From assembly GCF_900114285.1 (NCBI RefSeq), contig NZ_FOSN01000015.1:34048-98047 (forward strand): DNA of 64,000 nt. Direction: 5' to 3'. Position 1 is the first letter of the stretch; the number at the start of each line of letters is the position of its first letter. A program made the translations under genes and the position numbers. The notes below the pieces were generated by a model that had not been told where the DNA came from, searched no databases, and saw only the letters and a list, made by a program, of their open reading frames with translations. This DNA is from Methylocapsa palsarum. Its GTDB lineage: Bacteria; Pseudomonadota; Alphaproteobacteria; Rhizobiales; Beijerinckiaceae. Below are positions 63,317-64,000 of this stretch, piece by piece.

Positions 63317-63856
63317 ATGACTTATAATGCGAGATGCATTCGCAAACAGCGGCGAACCGTTCGGTTTCGCGCGGCAACAGTACCGGGTGTCAGCGCGATC
63401 AAATGCCTGCGTCCGTTGAGACGTGATTCGGGCCTTGGTCGAGCGATCGCGATCACGACGTTGATTGCGCTCATGAACGCGCCCGGCGTCCGATTATTCG
63501 CGGCCGCGGCGACCGCGCAAATGCTCCCCGCAGCGCATGCAGCCCCCGCCGATCCCTTCGCGGATTTCGTCCTCGAAGCCTCGCAGCGCTTCGGCGTCCC
63601 GGCGGATTGGATACGCGCGGTGATGCGCGCCGAAAGTCGCGGCGAGTGGCGCGCGACGTCGCCAAAAGGCGCGATGGGCCTGATGCAGATCATGCCGTCG
63701 ACCTGGACCCTTCTGCGCAGCCGGTTCAATCTCGGCGCCGATCCTTACGATCCCCGTGACAACATTCTTGCCGGCGCGGGCTTCCTGCGAGAGCTCTGCG
63801 ACCGCTACGGCTCGCCCGGGTTCCTGGCGGCCTATAACGCCGGGCCCGGCCGCTAC
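63317..63856 (+). pseudogene. Lytic transglycosylase interrupted by an IS
   Basis: This is the conjugation-associated SLT-fold enzyme that opens peptidoglycan. From ATG 63317 come a basic leader, a hydrophobic signal segment, then ASQRFGVPADWIRAVMRAES with catalytic Glu, GAMGLMQIMPSTWTLLRSRF and LAAYNAGPGRY. Directly after GRY (63856) the sequence changes to an insertion sequence and the frame reads on without homology. The C-terminal part is lost from this position. Confidence 0.82.
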
Positions 63857-64000
63857 TGTCCGGCGTCAGCGCCCATGAGACAAATCGGGGTATTTTCTGA
63901 AGGGAGATTTCTGGTTCATCTTAGCCCATTCAGGAGCGCAGATGAGACAGAAATCCGTGCCGGCGAAAGCCCCGGCAGAACAGCTTGTGAAAGATATTCG
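63857..64000 (+). mobile_element. 5' end of an IS3-type insertion sequence (cut by window edge)
   Basis: Starting near TGTCCGGCGTCAGCG at 63857, a leader of about 85 bp leads to a transposase OrfA start at 63942. The insertion splits the lytic transglycosylase. Only 144 bp are visible, so the far end and any target duplication are outside the window. Confidence 0.68.
63942..64000 (+). CDS. IS transposase OrfA, N-terminus only
   Basis: ATG 63942, preceded by CAGGAG, opens MRQKSVPAKAPAEQLVKDIR, which I recognise as the N-terminus of a common IS3-family OrfA with a helix-turn-helix just beyond. The gene runs off the window. Confidence 0.75.
   Translation, partial: MRQKSVPAKAPAEQLVKDI

Overview
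The window is a high-GC alphaproteobacterial chromosome segment, probably from a methanotroph-related member of the Hyphomicrobiales (Beijerinckiaceae/Methylocystaceae type). Three things point there: the gene order of the division and cell wall (dcw) cluster, a tRNA-His with no G-1 and with A73, and a protein clearly related to PmoC/AmoC, the membrane monooxygenase C subunit. Genus is not resolved from sequence reading alone.

Region 1 (1-17.3 kb, minus strand) is an almost complete dcw cluster. It is transcribed mraZ-rsmH-ftsL-ftsI-murE-murF-mraY-murD-ftsW-murG-murC-murB-ddlB-ftsQ-ftsA, and many neighbours share an ATGA or TGATG stop/start overlap. Four G-triplet repeats at exact 10-bp spacing lie upstream of mraZ and look like its own operator. 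Region 2 (17.3-28.7 kb) holds housekeeping and orphan genes: a PdhS/PleC-type histidine kinase with a perfect CtrA box upstream, tRNA-His, a lone receiver protein, a Pycsar-effector-like membrane protein, an Fsr-like exporter, mtnA, two tandem membrane paralogues, and two copies of a 115-bp palindromic intergenic repeat.

Region 3 (28.7-51.4 kb) is a metal-handling island. It contains three TonB-dependent receptors (one frameshifted), a FecI/FecR pair, two intact PepSY membrane proteins and one collapsed copy, two CopC-fold proteins (one without the usual C-terminal ligands), a HupE/UreJ-like protein, a MacA/MacB-type ABC exporter, a 45-residue secreted His-rich peptide, a DUF2946-type protein, and an orphan PmoC-like protein that has lost most of the metal ligands known in PmoC. 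I infer a copper/iron acquisition and periplasmic metal-buffering locus. The PmoC-like protein, the degenerate CopC and the His-rich peptide are its most unusual parts.

Region 4 (51.4-64 kb) is plastic accessory DNA. A frameshifted, orphan cas3 ends in a decayed IS3-family element, which also truncates a cheA HPt fragment. Next come a long secreted (alpha/alpha)-repeat/Ig/FnIII protein with foreign-looking composition and a TacT-like acetyltransferase without antitoxin. The latter abuts the end of a conjugative-element module (repA fragment, parA, parB-like, DUF2840, traF, lytic transglycosylase), whose last gene is itself cut by another insertion sequence at the window edge.
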